Source: Gyromitra esculenta (lineage: Eukaryota > Ascomycota > Pezizomycetes > Pezizales > Discinaceae). From it: DNA of 64,000 bases. Every line of letters begins with the position of its first letter. Within the stretch, counting starts at the first letter, position 1. The notes under the pieces are model-generated. The model searched no databases and was not told the DNA's origin. It saw only the letters and a list, made by a program, of their open reading frames with translations. Positions 21,795-34,338 of the stretch are shown one piece after another. The position numbers and the translations under genes are program-made. Where the stretch lies: positions 62,001 through 126,000 of the forward strand of contig JBCAML010000020.1 in the NCBI GenBank assembly GCA_038503075.1. The letters are read 5' to 3'.

Positions 21795-22216
21795 CTATTC
21801 TGCAGACGCATCATCCCTGCCCGCCCCACCACGACATTGGTGATTTTCGTAGTCAACTCGCCCATATCCACGGCGGCAGACAGGGCAGTTGTATTGCATC
21901 GTAACGTGTTGCGTGTCGTGCTCCCTGGTTACCACATCAGCTTCGTGTAAAAAGCAAAAACAAGGAAGCCGTCTCAGAGCCAAGGGCATGCGTACTCCAA
22001 TTCGTGCTTAGTGCTGAATCTAACACCAGCCGCTGCATCTGCGCATCCTGGGTAATTGCAAAGAAAGTTGCAGTTCTGGGATTCAGACTGCGCATTAGCG
22101 GTTGAAGGCTTCTCTTCGTCCTTAGCGGTATTCGGAGTTGGAACCTCTATCTGCGCAACCATTGAAGACACTTGCTGCGTAAGGTCGCGGAGATGTCTTG
22201 CGCGAGGATTGCTCAT
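21795..22216 (-). CDS. Small two-finger zinc-finger protein (C2H2 plus C2HC)
   Basis: Two exons (minus), 22216-21996 and 21924-21795, give 116 residues. Splicing (GTACGC donor, ACCAG acceptor) joins STKHELE and EHDTQH. This completes a classical finger: C-x4-C, then F-x5-L-x2-H-x3-H. Without the splice the finger is broken, which supports the structure. A second finger follows at once: YNCPVCRRGYGRVDYENHQC, a C-x2-C...H-x2-C knuckle. The N-terminal half is charged and rich in S, T and E. Paired fingers of this sort usually occur within larger fungal proteins, so this may be a shortened family member or a small DNA- or protein-binding factor. The start is the first ATG of the frame. Confidence 0.7.
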
Positions 22217-23948
22217 GGCTTCGGTTTCGAACAAGTTGTGATAAAAAAACTAAAGAATGTGAATACGGCGGGTGATATGTAGAATAACTACAAGTCTTGT
22301 TGGTATTATTTTTTTTTTCTTTCAAGGGAAGCTGTGGTCTGTCTTTCTCTGATACCAATTCGAACTCTCCTCCAAAGCTACTGTTTATATACCGCATGAA
22401 ATACAGAATTGCGCGCAATGCGCAATGCGCACTCTTGTGAAAGCACGATAGTGTTCAATCTAAGATTGGCCGTATGCACGAACATGCGCAGAGTCGAATT
22501 AGTGGCATGCGCAGAGACGTCCACACGTCTTGTAATCCAAGCTACGCTGGTAGCCTCCAATCCCTGCATTAGGATGAGTCCCCGGAATGGTGAGAGAGAT
22601 TAGGCTTCCTTGCCGTAAGGCATACATGTAGATATTGCCTCCATGTCGTGGTGTTGGCGTTTCGTGGCGCCAGTGTGGGTTGCCGAAAGAATAAATGACA
22701 TCTTTGTGTGGAAACGGCACTACATACCGGTACGAATTTTCTCGATGGCAAAAAATAATATAAGACGCAGATATAAGTTTTGAGCTGAAGCCAAACGTTG
22801 TTTTATGAATATATAAAAAACGCAGATCTAAGATCGTTTCGGTTTCACTAATTCGCTGGTTTATATATAGCACTATATAGATCTTATCAGATCGTCGACG
22901 TCAGAGCTCCTAATGGGTGCAGGTGCATAGACGTTGCTCTTCACGTTATTTGTCTTTGGTTGGGGCTACTACGGTTGTTTCAATTATTGTTTATTGGTGC
23001 CGGATTAGGTGGCTAGCGCTGCGCATTGGGCTGAACATATGGGGAAGGCTCAGAACACCACATCCAGCCCGCAGCACAACTGAACGGCCCTTTTGATAGT
23101 CACACTTTTCTTACTCTTTTTTATATTTTAGTATCCTGCGCAGACGTAATTTTATGCTAAGTACGTATATATCACTCCCTATTCAACGTCATTCCTGGTT
23201 GGCTAGTTTCCTCCAAGGGTGATTGGTTGAGAGAACCCGATAAGGTATGGTGAATAGCAGCCACATACTTAGGAGAGGTAGAGATGGAGCACTAGGGTTT
23301 TTCGTTCTGTGAGGTCTCTAGTATAGGCTACGCATGCCAGGGTGGGTCTTTCGGTAGTTGTTGGCGGTGGTTCGTAGTTAATGTCAACAGAGTTATCCCA
23401 GCATGCGTAGTGTTCTCAAATTACAAATTCGCCCTGGATGCGATTCGTTCGGTAGAAAACGAAGCTAATACGAAGCGGAATGGTTCGCTAGCACCCCGTT
23501 CTTAAGAATCAATGCTTTCTCTTCTCCGCGGATCGTTCTTGACTTTCTGCTCGAAAGGTCTTTGCGCGTGCCCTATGCATTTTGATATAGAAGACTCAAA
23601 CTTTGACTGGTGTGGTATAGAGATAGGTAAGTACCATTGACAGCTGACCGGCCATTTGCATTTTTGTTTTTTTAAGACATTCCAACCGGTACCGCCATAA
23701 CGGGGAGAGACATTCTGATCACTGCCCTCTGCGATGGAAGATCACCCCATGCATAGCTCCCCCACCGAGGAAGCAATACTGCTCTAGCTAAAAAGGCGCT
23801 GGGAGCTAGGTAGCGGCAAGATATAAAATTAAGCCACAAAAACTCAGATAGAGATTACTGTGCATGCCTCACTTCGATTTCAGGTGCAGTAGTCGTGCGC
23901 TGGAACAGAAGAAAGAATTATCACTGCACGCGTACGAACCCTTGCACA

Positions 23949-24289
23949 GTCGTCCACAGGATGACGGCGAACATTGGGTGTTGACGAACAGGGATTTAGG
24001 CCAATAAAGCACTACCGTGGTTCACGGGGTGACGGCGGTTCCTATCTGATGGCGAGCAGGGGTGTTCACAGTATATTTGAGTACGGAGCTGCAGAGTTAC
24101 CATCTAAGCCTAGCCATGTAGAGTATCAATCTGCCCGAAACCCCTGTTCGCCATTAGACAGGGTTCGCCGTCATCCCGTGAACGACTGGTAGAAGTTTCC
24201 GCCCAGATCCGCGGCTTGGCAACTTTCTTTCTCCCAGAAAACCCCTGTTCGTCAACATCTGGTGCCCGCTATCGCCCCGTGAACGAACG
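23949..24289. mobile_element. Palindromic array of four 48-base modules
   Basis: Four versions of one module start near CCCTGTTCG and end with CCCGTGAACGA or a close variant. Two are inverted (23949-23997 and 24020-24064) and two are direct (24138-24186 and 24238-24286). The order is reverse, reverse, forward, forward, so the whole segment is a large imperfect palindrome. Each module contains a variant of GCCGTCATCCCGTGAAC. This looks like a non-autonomous element with duplicated terminal repeats, or nested insertions. Confidence 0.65.
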
Positions 24290-24406
24290 CAACGCCGGTA
24301 TAGTCGATTAGTAATCCGAGATAGAACCCACTAGCCTTCATTCATAACATTTATCCCTATGTAGGAATGCCAGTCGTAGCAATTTCATCGCGTCATACCG
24401 GCGTTG
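24290..24406. repeat. Short inverted repeat pair (12 bases)
   Basis: CAACGCCGGTAT at 24290-24301 is inverted exactly at 24395-24406 (ATACCGGCGTTG), directly beside the palindromic array. It may be a small MITE or the remains of one. Confidence 0.45.
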
Positions 24407-25360
24407 TATGAGATCCTGCTGCAATAGAGTCTCGGTTGAATTAAGGCCAGCATTAGCGGTCCAAGGGATTCAGCGACCTACCGTAGGCTCGCACCGTTGC
24501 CGAGAAGGTGGCGTGTACGATCTCCAGTGCCTGGCCGGTTGGTTTCAGAGGAGCACAGACTGAACACGAACCTTAAGACATGAAGGCTGTGAGTCAGGAG
24601 AGGGAGAGGGAGAGGGAGGCACACATGCACTCACTCGGGACAGGGGTGAAATATTGGAACTTACTAAGGTGTCACGGATCTAAGCGATCACAGTTTTGCT
24701 CCGTTGCTCTCGCCGCACCCTATTGTATTTCGCGATATTTCGCTACATCACGATGCTGTTCTCCCTTTTCAGAAGGTCCTAATACCTCACCCCTAATCCA
24801 AGTACGTTATTGATTTTTCTTTCTGGTTTAGTCGTACATACCACCTTCTTGGCAACGGTACGAGGTTGAAGACTGCCACGGTATAGAACCATTAAAGGAC
24901 GACGAAATATAGATGAGTAAGAATTTTAAGGGAATATGAGACTAAGAGTTAAAGCATAGGCAGGCTATTAACCTAAGCAATTACAATACGGATGGGATGG
25001 TGCTATACGCAAATACATGCAGTGTTGAGTAATGATGAATAACTCTTGGCCGTGTAATTTTTAAGGGAAGCTTTAAGATCGATCTTGCTTTGTCTTCGCG
25101 ATTGTATCTCGCTCTCGGAGCATTAGACTTCACTCGCCTATTCATTCATTCATATGTGATCATGCGACACGCGAAGCCTTGCCTGAGGCTGATTTGCTTG
25201 ATCCACTACGGGCTGGGTGCAGAATTAATAACAGTAATAGAAAAAAGGCTATAAGCCAAACAAATCACTGCAAAATAGTATTAATAGCCCTGAACCCTGA
25301 ACCCTGAGCAAGTCGGTATTAGCTCTTTAATACTTTTACCAAATTAAGAGGCCGTAGAGG

Positions 25361-25549
25361 TACCGTAATATTTCAGCGTACCGAACAGGGCTATGGGATG
25401 AGAGTAATTCTCGGATTGGCCGAATGTGTATTGCAGCTCAATCACGGCCAATAAATAGCCAACCACTGATGTGAATTTCATGCATTCAGCCGATCTGAGA
25501 ATTACTTTCGTCCCATAGCCCTGTTCGGTATCGCTGAGATATTACGGTA
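25361..25549. mobile_element. MITE with 56-base imperfect inverted repeats and TA ends
   Basis: The arm at 25361-25416 (beginning TACCGTAATATTTCAGCG) matches the inverse of 25493-25549 with a handful of differences, nearly all C/T or A/G changes plus one indel. TA forms the outer edge on both sides. The centre is only about 75 bases. It fits a Tc1/mariner-type MITE that has gathered transition mutations. Confidence 0.78.
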
Positions 25550-26853
25550 TCCGTCTGCAATTGGTAGTATTTTACAAAGCTAACCGAAAACGGAAAAAAG
25601 GTTTGCTAAATTATATGTAACCGTCGAAAACGGTAGACACCTTGGGAGGTATGTAAGACCCAATTGCATGCTCCCTAAAGACTAGCAGCGCGCCACTATC
25701 TATACACTTACCCAGTATTACCATGACGAGTACTCGTGGGTAATGCTTAGGCCCCTGGCTCTCTAATTCCCATCTCTGGAGCATGTCCAAATAACAGCAT
25801 CTTAAGAAATTCAGGGCTCTCCGTAGAATTAATATTATAATTAACTATTGACATAACTATACATGCATCACACACTGTGATACACAAAGTATACAACGAA
25901 TGGAAACGAATGGGGAAGGGCCAAAGCGTCCATTACGTATATTGTTGTGTATGCGGGGAAGAGAGCGAAGTTGTGGAATATCTTCGTTGGCCCGGCCAAA
26001 GGTGTATGGAGATAGAAGCTTCTAGCAAATAAATGAGCCTCTAAAAAGACAAAAACATGAAGACTAAGATACGTGTAGGGGGTAGCCTACACAGGGGATA
26101 TACGTGGCGATGTATACCTATATATTCAACGATAACGGACATATTAAATTCGAGTGATATCTCGTGTAGATTCGTCGTCAGCGCAGGGGCGCTCCAAGTC
26201 ACAGATATTTATTTATTATTTCATTTGACACATGCTCCAAGTCACCAGGCCGGCTGAGGATAATGAAAAATACACGCGACACGAAGGCAAAAGCACGTAT
26301 GCAAGCTAGCGAAGCGAATCGCACGAATATTTACATATATTTGTTGGTGATATTTCCCATAGCGAGCAGCTAGGCCGTGCATACGCGTAGTACTGAAGCC
26401 AAAAAGAAGGTTCGATATCACATCTTGGATGTGGCCGCGGCCACTTCCAAGATTGCTGGTATATCTCCATGACCTATTTATTCAATACGATGCGATCGGT
26501 GCGCAAGCTATGTATTCTGAAGATCATAGGAAGACCAACAAGCTGAAATTAAGCACCTTGCATGCATGCTCGGCCCATTCCGAGGATAGTACATTGTGCC
26601 AGAATGTGTATCCCCGGCGCTAAGAGGTGTAATTTAATGGCCGACAGAGCCCGACATCCGATGCATATGTCGTGCACTTGGTATCCGTGGTGTGGAGTGT
26701 TGTATATTTAGAGGGCATTTCCACTCCCTCGGAATAGTTGAACGGGGGTGCTACCAACCGAGACAGTCAAGAAAGGTAGCACTAAAACTGTCGCACAAAG
26801 CCCTGTGAATGAATGAATGAAAGGGTGTCCTGGACGGGGCCGGACAGCGGCAA

Positions 26854-26890
26854 GTTCCCGTGTGGCTTGGGATCAAGCCAAACGGGGAAC
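26854..26890. repeat. Perfect-looking hairpin (about 16-base stem, 4-base loop)
   Basis: GTTCCCGTGTGGCTTG, GGAT, CAAGCCAAACGGGGAAC: the two arms pair with one bulge and one mismatch. I see no neighbouring gene. Confidence 0.5.
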
Positions 26891-29576
26891 GGAAGCTTGA
26901 ACCCTGGCTACATTATTATAATTATTTATTTATTATCCCAAAAGGTGACCCTGGTTGCATGCATATGGGGGAGAAATGTTTTTCTACTCTTTGGCGTGCG
27001 TGATATGTCCAGCTTCTTCACTGATAAAACTATGTGCATTCTAGAGCTGTGATATCGTCCGCCTGGCCATGGCTTTGGGCGATGAGGTGGCGAATCGTGT
27101 GCCGCGGTGAATCAGGTCTCTAACCTGCTTGTCTTGAGTCCTTTAGTTTTATTCAGAAAAACGAAGGTGGAACCGCTGTTTGCATGTTATTTTACTCCCC
27201 TAGCACAATGCGGAAGGTCTACGACATTGGGACTTCCCCCACTACTAGGGTATTATGGTTCGCGATCGTTGGAGAAATCGAAACCTCGAAAGTCAAAACC
27301 CCTAATTCTTACTGTCATGGGTTATTTCTCCAACGTAAAAGTGATATAATATTCTGGGAGAAACTCATGATATACCAGAATATGTTGGGTCACTTACGAG
27401 TGTTGGTACTCGATGCTGCATGTACCGGCAGCAAAAACCGGGCCGTATTTCCATGGTCACCTAAAAACTCCAAGGGCGCCAGCCTCGCAACACCCACACA
27501 TTCCTCGGGTCTTGAGATTCAATTGTAAGTTTCAGAAGGTATGGAAGCACTCGTGTCACTGTCTGATGGTCTTACACCAAAATTTGAAAGACACTAATTG
27601 CAAGATCTAAGATTACATGTAGTCACGTAGTGTCTCGTGTGAAATTTTTGTGCTTTGGGTTTATAGACTCAAGTTCTAGAAACGACACAACTCTATTACC
27701 CGATCTTCTTCCTACTTGGCAGACGAAAGGAATCTGTCCTGCTTTTCCTATGTTATTCATAATAGTATCAAACTCCCTACCCGACCCTGGTGATAGGTAT
27801 TGCTGACCCAGATCATGCTTGGTAATTGTGTCTATAAATATGATTATGTCTATATACAGCAAAAGGAGTGTTATAACTAAGCCCATTTATCGTGGCCGGT
27901 GCAGGTGGTGATCCGACGTACATATGGCTAGTCCCTATTCTTAAACCACTATTCAACGTCTAATCATCTTTTTCTATACATGATTATGTTCTTCACAGGC
28001 TTAGCTGTATGCGCGACAAAAGAAAAGTTATAGGAGAGGGGAATTGCAAGCGTCTCCCCGCAATCGAAACAGACCTACTGACGCGCCCAGCGCTCCTTTC
28101 GCGGTAGGCATATAACTAGGACATGGCTCATGGCCAACCAGGGATGAATTTTGCGTACTAAAGTATGGGCGAGCGTATCAAAGTGTGAGGATAATCTTGC
28201 CAGTCGGGAATCTCGTCCAGAATACTAATGTCAAGCTTCGCTGTGCCTGCCGCAAGTAGATAAAAATTAGTGTTCAAAACCCCACTATAACACCTCTGGG
28301 CGTTTGGTATGCATGCTCCTGCAAGGTTCCTCAAAGGTTTCTCCACAGTTTTTCGCATCCCATCAGTGCCGTCCCAAGGCAATTCGACGCTTGGTTAAAT
28401 GAATGTATGTACTCAACTCGGTTCCGATATTCTCCCACTAATCGTTACTCCATATACGATCCCTGATCCCGCTGAAAACCGACAACCGGGAAAGGGCCGG
28501 AGAAACAGTAGATAAGCTTTCAGGGCGACCGGTGGAAAGTTCGAGGGAAATCTCGATCACTCACAAGCCATCTTAACGCAGGTCAACCCGAATTCGGGTG
28601 TGTAGCAGCGCACGATTCACGCATTCCTCGTATCCTTCACCCCATCCTCCCCAAAAGGAAGTTGGCGTTTCTAAACGGGCTGCCGGTGACCACTGTAATC
28701 CATACATGACTCGCTCTGGCAAACATCCTCTTTTCTTCTCTTGTGCTTTCAGTGACAATATGTGCTTGTAGCCCGCCGATATACGCGATGCCGGCCAGGT
28801 CTGGACTCCGCGTACTGCGTAAAACTGGAGTGAGTATGGGATATATACGGGGGTAGGGTGGATTGAGGAGCTAAACCCTTGCGAGCATCAAGCATAGCTA
28901 TCAGGTTATTTAATTGCCGTGTCAGGTCATTTAAACTACTTGGCAATGATGAGCTGAAAGCTCAGGCATACCCTATGACCGCCCATAATCGATGTAGGAT
29001 CCGGAATGCCGCTGAAGCAGCCGCATCCATGCCCCCCCTCCAATCATGTCCGTGAAGAAAAGGCTCTGACACCGCGTCATTACCCATATCCCTATCTTCT
29101 ATGTAAATTCTTAAATCGCTTAGTATCTTTTTTTGGGTAAGGGAAGGGTGACGTAGGGTCAGCGTGGCAGCAGATACACGGGCAACCCTATTAAAAGCCA
29201 CGAACTTGGAGAGGCTGAGAAGATTCTATGCAAGGGTAGGTAGGTCCGGTCGACGGTTTCGAAAACTTGCTAGTCTCCGTGTGGTATGGTCGAATGATTC
29301 GTTGTTAGGTCTGTAGACAGGTTGGCCGGGAGCACGACGAGAATAGTTCGAATCTCGTGGATGCAGTACTCCTTGTTCTCTATTCTGCTGGCCTCAGAAG
29401 CATAAATAATACTGGATATCTCGCTTTCTGTGGTGCTCGCTCAGTAGCCTTTCCTCTGTCTTTCCTTAGCTATAACATCAGCTACCTCTGAAATTACTAT
29501 TATAATAATTTTCTTTCTCCTGAATAACTCAAAAAGACCACCTTCGGTACTTTATCTGTAGCCGCATAATCACACG

Positions 29577-30288
29577 ATGACACAAGCCGCATCCGCCGTG
29601 GCTTTTAAAGCCGTCGAGGTTATCCAGATCCCAGCTCAACTCGACTTTTCATCTCAACTTGGGTGTACTAAGTGCAAGAGGTAGTATCCTCCTTAACCTC
29701 AAATATTGCCTATAATGTTTCCTAGAATTTCTAACTTTTAGCGCTAGATGTCTACAATGTCTGTATGGCGCTGTTGTACTCCACGCTGAAAATCCGACTC
29801 CGGGACCTGAAAATACTGCTAAACTCACTAGGAGAGTAGGTCCTAGAGCTCTTTCCTGAAAGTATATAAGGCACTGATTACAATAACAGATTGCCTTCGC
29901 TGAAAACACATTTTTGCCCATCACCTCCACTCACTCGCAAGCCAGCAGCAGTACAACACCGAACATAGGTACAAAAGAAAAGGTCAATCTTTCAACGGCA
30001 CCCTACGGCTGTTCCTGTGAAGAAAAAACTCGACCAAAACCTTTAATCTCCGAATGCTACACGTGCACTCGAGTGCTTCATCGCCACTCTAGACTTCCCT
30101 CGATCTTAAAAGCTATCGAAGAGCTCCTCCACCCTCTTGCTCCTGCTCCTGTCGCCCCCATGGCCACTCGAACTCATTTCTCTAAATCTCATCTTGAAAG
30201 ACCAGAATATGAATACCTCTCCCTGTTGGGGAGATTTTTAGCTGATCATTCTGACGAGCAGTATTCAATCCTCGCGATCGAGCAGTGA
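29577..30288 (+). CDS. Unrecognised protein with two Cys clusters (family shared with 36839-37400)
   Basis: Predicted exons 29577-29680, 29742-29835 and 29890-30288 give 198 residues. Exon 1 starts MTQAASAVAFKAVEVIQ. Joining exons 1 and 2 creates C30-x2-C33-x4-C38-x2-C41, a zinc-ribbon-like cluster. Exon 3 carries C107-x-C109-x12-C122-x2-C125 followed by H130 and H132 (pieces YGCSCEEKTRPKPL, ISECYTCTRVLHRH). The second cluster has exactly the same spacing in the gene at 36839-37400, and the next helix is also similar (LPSILKAIEELL against FDQFKNIDDLFG). I know no named domain with this pattern. Exon 3 is well supported by that match. Exons 1 and 2 rest on splice signals and frame. Confidence 0.5.
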
Positions 30289-30875
30289 AGATCTAATAGA
30301 AAAATGAGTTGAGGTTGTATCTAGCTACGCTCAAACGGCTACTGGTTCTGCTAGGGGCAACCGACATTATAATCACTATATGTATACTACCGGCGCGGAC
30401 GATTTTGAAGGTCTAGTTACGCATGCGTAAAGGCTTACTGGTTTACATATTTCTTGCATAATTCCTTTTTTTCTTTCCTTTCTTCCTTCATTTTCAAGGT
30501 TTTATTTTTCTGGATTTATTTTTAGCGGTTGTTATGTCTTATGTCTTATGTCTTATTTATTATTTGTTGATTGTTATTTTATTCTCATTGCTGGGGTTTA
30601 AAACTAAGGGAGAAAGCATGGGCTTTGAACTATATATGTGGCCAAGAAGATGGGATATGGAAGAAGAGAGGGACGGAGAAAAAAACCGCCGTATTGTCGT
30701 AGCTTGAGTTCTAGTTACAATTAGTGAGTTAAACAAAAAAATAATTAAAATTCTATATTCAAGCTGCTCCGAGGAAACGAATTTAAATCTCCAAATGGTA
30801 TTCTCTTGTTTAGATTCTCGTTGTTTGAATCTACGACTGTCAAATTGTGGAATTCTCTAGCTTTTTTTTTTTTTG

Positions 30876-31134
30876 TACAGTTGCGTCCAACAAGTCCCTG
30901 CGGTTTCTGAGGTGCCGCAACACAGCAAATGATGTTAGGCCACTCCCTCTAAAAAAAAAAAATACATCCTTGCTCCAAAAACACAATTGAGAAGATAGCT
31001 TCATCATGCTAGTGAGTTTTTATTGCTGCATAAGAGGAGGTTGTATAGCTTGTTTTTTAGTTGAATTCCATGTTGCTTCATAGCGTTGTGGTACCCCAAA
31101 AACCGCAGGGTCTTGTTGGACGCAACTGCACGTA
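30876..31134. mobile_element. MITE with about 27-44-base inverted repeats
   Basis: GTTGCGTCCAACAAGTCCCT onward at 30880-30907 is inverted at 31101-31127 with one mismatch, and weaker pairing continues inward. A TA precedes the left arm (30876-30877). A TA also lies 4 bases beyond the right arm (31133-31134). The 0.25 kb body is AT-rich without a coding frame. The arrangement resembles a Tc1/mariner (pogo-like) MITE. Confidence 0.72.
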
Positions 31135-31853
31135 CACGGGGACAAGCTTTATTGCTAAACAAGACTAATTAGTCTTCACCCTAGAATCACGACCATCAAT
31201 CACAAATAGTGCGCCGCGGAACAGCCTAGGGGTTAGGGTGGAACTAGCGGAGAAATGGGCGCAATAAATAAACGTTACGCTAGCTCGAATTACATTTGGC
31301 GCAAGACAACTGGCGCTCGCTGTGTTGGTTAGCGCGCATCCTAAGACAGTCTGCTAGCTCCTCGATAGAATGCTAAAGTGATCTGCAAGAGCCGTTAGAC
31401 TCCGCTCCGAGGACCATCCGCGCACCACCCCTCTCCCCTCTTTTCTTTTCCTGGTTTAAGTGTAGGTGATCGATCGGTTTGGTTCGGTCTAGTCCGCCCT
31501 TCGGTAGCAGATACATAGGCACTGCGGAGGTAGAGTAAGCTAAGCCTGCCTTGTGGTCTCGCTCAGTCCGACAGCTAGAGATTGCTACACAAGATCATGC
31601 TCTGAGCCCAGGATCAAGAAGATAGTTTTAATTCTGCCTGAGGTTGGGATGTGGTATGTACTAGTTACGTCTGCTCGCTATGCAGGGCTGCGAAGATCCT
31701 GACAACACGGAATCCTCCGCCTCTGTACACCCCTCTTCGTTCTCGGGGATGCTTCTCCTGTGACTTTTAACGTATCAGGGTTTGCATGGTGGTCCATTGG
31801 GTGGTTTCCATCGTCAATATTCCGATCCTTACCCTCCGGAGTGTGGGTGATCC

Positions 31854-31901
31854 TAGTAGTAGTAGTAGCAGTAGCAGTAGCAGCAGTAGTAGTAGCAGTA
31901 G
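31854..31901. repeat. AGT/AGC trinucleotide microsatellite
   Basis: About 16 units of AGT mixed with AGC. Both strands give artificial poly-Ser, poly-Val or poly-Leu frames, which I do not call genes. Confidence 0.85.
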
Positions 31902-34312
31902 GGATACGAAGACGGTGCTGGTCTCGCGTTGCTTCTGCAGTAACTCCATGGAGTGGAAAACTCCGCTGCTGCGCCCCTACTACTAGTGGGCCGAGTGAAG
32001 CGAATTATTATACCTTGCTTTCGCTTATTTTCAGTTTGATGTTATCTATTGGCTCGTTTGACGTTCGTGCACATGGAGATGCTACTGCGGATAATGCTAC
32101 TGCGGATATCTGCGTGGTTCAGATACACGTACACCCTTTAGGTATAAATTCGAAATCGCCTCGCCTCGTCACTACAAGCTTCTGACTCTATGCAGGTATG
32201 CAAGTATGAGGTATTATTACTACTATATTATACTATTAGCAAACCCTTGCTTTGGTCGTAAAAGTGAATATGCTAAGCTCGGAGATGATAGCGATAGATG
32301 GGAGAAGATGTCCGGGTAGTCTGGTCCACGAGACAGCTAGAGCAACTTGAAGCGTTTCTATTATGATATCATCCAAAGGGTGTGACAAACTTGGAATATA
32401 TTTTTCTTTCTCTGTAAATTATATCCCGGCTTGTCCGCTCGGGAAGTTATGTAGGCATGTCGTTATAGTATGCTCGAGCAACCTTGAGTCAAGCATCTAG
32501 TGATGCTTGAGCATGCCCTGCTTGTGGAGTCTATGACCTCGCCCTGCTCGAGCATGCTCGCCTCGTGGGGTGCATTTGATCGGTGAATGTTTGTCATGTC
32601 GGGAAGTGAAAATGGGGCTTCAGCATTGTAGAAATACGTATTTGTCAAGAGTAGTGTATTGTGCATTTTTATATATTATGGTTTATGATTTTATATTTAA
32701 GAGCACCATAGCCTTTTGATTGTATGTGCCTAGTGAAATAATGATTAGTTAAATAAAATAGATAAACTGACCTTCGTCATGATAGCTATCTAAGAGCGAG
32801 TGATGAGACATGATCACTGCCTTTCTGGCTGCGCCCCAGCCAACAGAGCCCCATACACCCAAGATTACCGAGTGATACACTCTGGAAAAATGGAAGTGTA
32901 GCAAGTACTGAGGGTTTAAGTGTATTTATCCCAATTTCCTATACACACGCCCAACGCTGGCCGAGGGGGGATTTGAACCTGCGTATTTACAACTAGTGTA
33001 ATCACAGCGACGCTAGCAATAAACATGGAATACGACTAGTTTTCAGATCACAACGAGCGAGTACCAGAAAGACAGATTCCCATGCTTAGAGGAAAACTGG
33101 CCTAAGGCGTGGTATCTTCTACTCGTCTGATGCTACCATCCGCTAACAAAGCCCCGACAACTCCTTCAGGCATTTAGGCGTGAAGGCCGTGCCAGGGATT
33201 GAGCGCAGGAATTTAGAGGCCTCTGAGTCAGAGCACTGGGAAGATCAACTCCTGCGCCTGTTGGAATATCGGCGCTGAGGCGTAGGAATCTCCGTACCGC
33301 CCATCAGTCTTGAGCATATCTGGAGTGTATTACTAACCAGCACCTACGCCCACGAAATATACGGATTAAGGAGCAGTTATCCGTATCATGCCGCTTGTAG
33401 GTGATAAGGCTGGGTAAATTGAGAGGGTATTTCCATCAGCCATCTGTGTGACGCGTATGGATTGGTGAGCGAAGCGGGATGAGCCTACGCCTTAGAACCG
33501 GTACCCAGTATCCTTCTGATGTAGGAGCTTGTCTCTCTTAAATACATGTAATGTGGTTCTCAGCTTTCCTCTTGGGGTAGAAGTCTTGGCATAGAAGTTC
33601 ATCTCTCTGGGATAGCGAAGTCCCCCAGCCTGTCTCCTACCCGTGCTCGGCGTGCTCGGCGCCCTCGGCGTCCCCGGCTGCCTGCACCAGCATGCCAAAT
33701 CTAGGTTTCCAACCTATCATACGCTTAGAGCGACCGATCACCCACTTCGAGCAGGAGCCCTCTCCTTTATAGTTAATCACATCATCCCATTCTAACGTCA
33801 CGACAAATTTCAGTTTGATATGGCGGGATTGCTGGACCACTAGGCGATCGGTGAGGACGCTGCGGTGGCGCCCATAGATGTGAAACATCGCGTGAGCAGA
33901 ACCTAGCGAGGAAGCGAACGCGAAAAAAGAACCTTTTAACCAAGTCCAGACCCTATTTAGAGGATTGGAAATATGTGCAGAGTGATTGGTATACGATTTT
34001 GCTCCGACTTTCTTTTTTTCTTTCTTTTTTTCTTCTGTGTCTAGTTTAGCATGTGGTTTGATGGGTGGTCAATCATCACGCAGGCGGTTCTAATCAATTG
34101 ACCAGGCAACGGTTTGCGCTTTGGGTGGCTGCAGAGGGCATTGCTTCTGTGCGAAAACGATCGCTCATTGTACTTTCTCGCACCCTTGGTACGTTATGTA
34201 TGTACCATGGTGGGATCCCCGGTTCCGGAACTGAAGTGAGTGTTTTTTTCGGCTACGAGGACGCTTCTGCTAGGCGGCTTCAATGCAGCCAATCGGCCAC
34301 GTGCAGAAGATG

Positions 34313-34338
34313 GGATGGATGGATGGATGGATGGATGG
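34313..34338. repeat. (GGAT)n microsatellite
   Basis: Six tandem GGAT units with no gene around them. Confidence 0.8.

Larger units (their letters stand above)
22217..29576. other. 7.4 kb gene-poor region with inverted-repeat modules
   Basis: No supported protein gene. It holds the four-module palindromic array at 23949-24289, a short inverted-repeat unit at 24290-24406, a MITE at 25361-25549 and a 16-base-stem hairpin at 26854-26890. Elsewhere I see only short frames with no domain. Confidence 0.5.

Noticed and set aside
25285..25310. CCCTGAACCCTGAACCCTGA repeat resembling telomeric DNA
   Set aside because: Only three units and the wrong sequence for the TTAGGG telomeres of filamentous fungi.
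32940..33015. tRNA-like sequence on the minus strand (GGTTCAAATCC box-B-like word with TAGCGTCGC upstream)
   Set aside because: The T-arm stem does not pair beyond two bases and no acceptor stem forms. It may be a SINE or tRNA relic, but is not supported.
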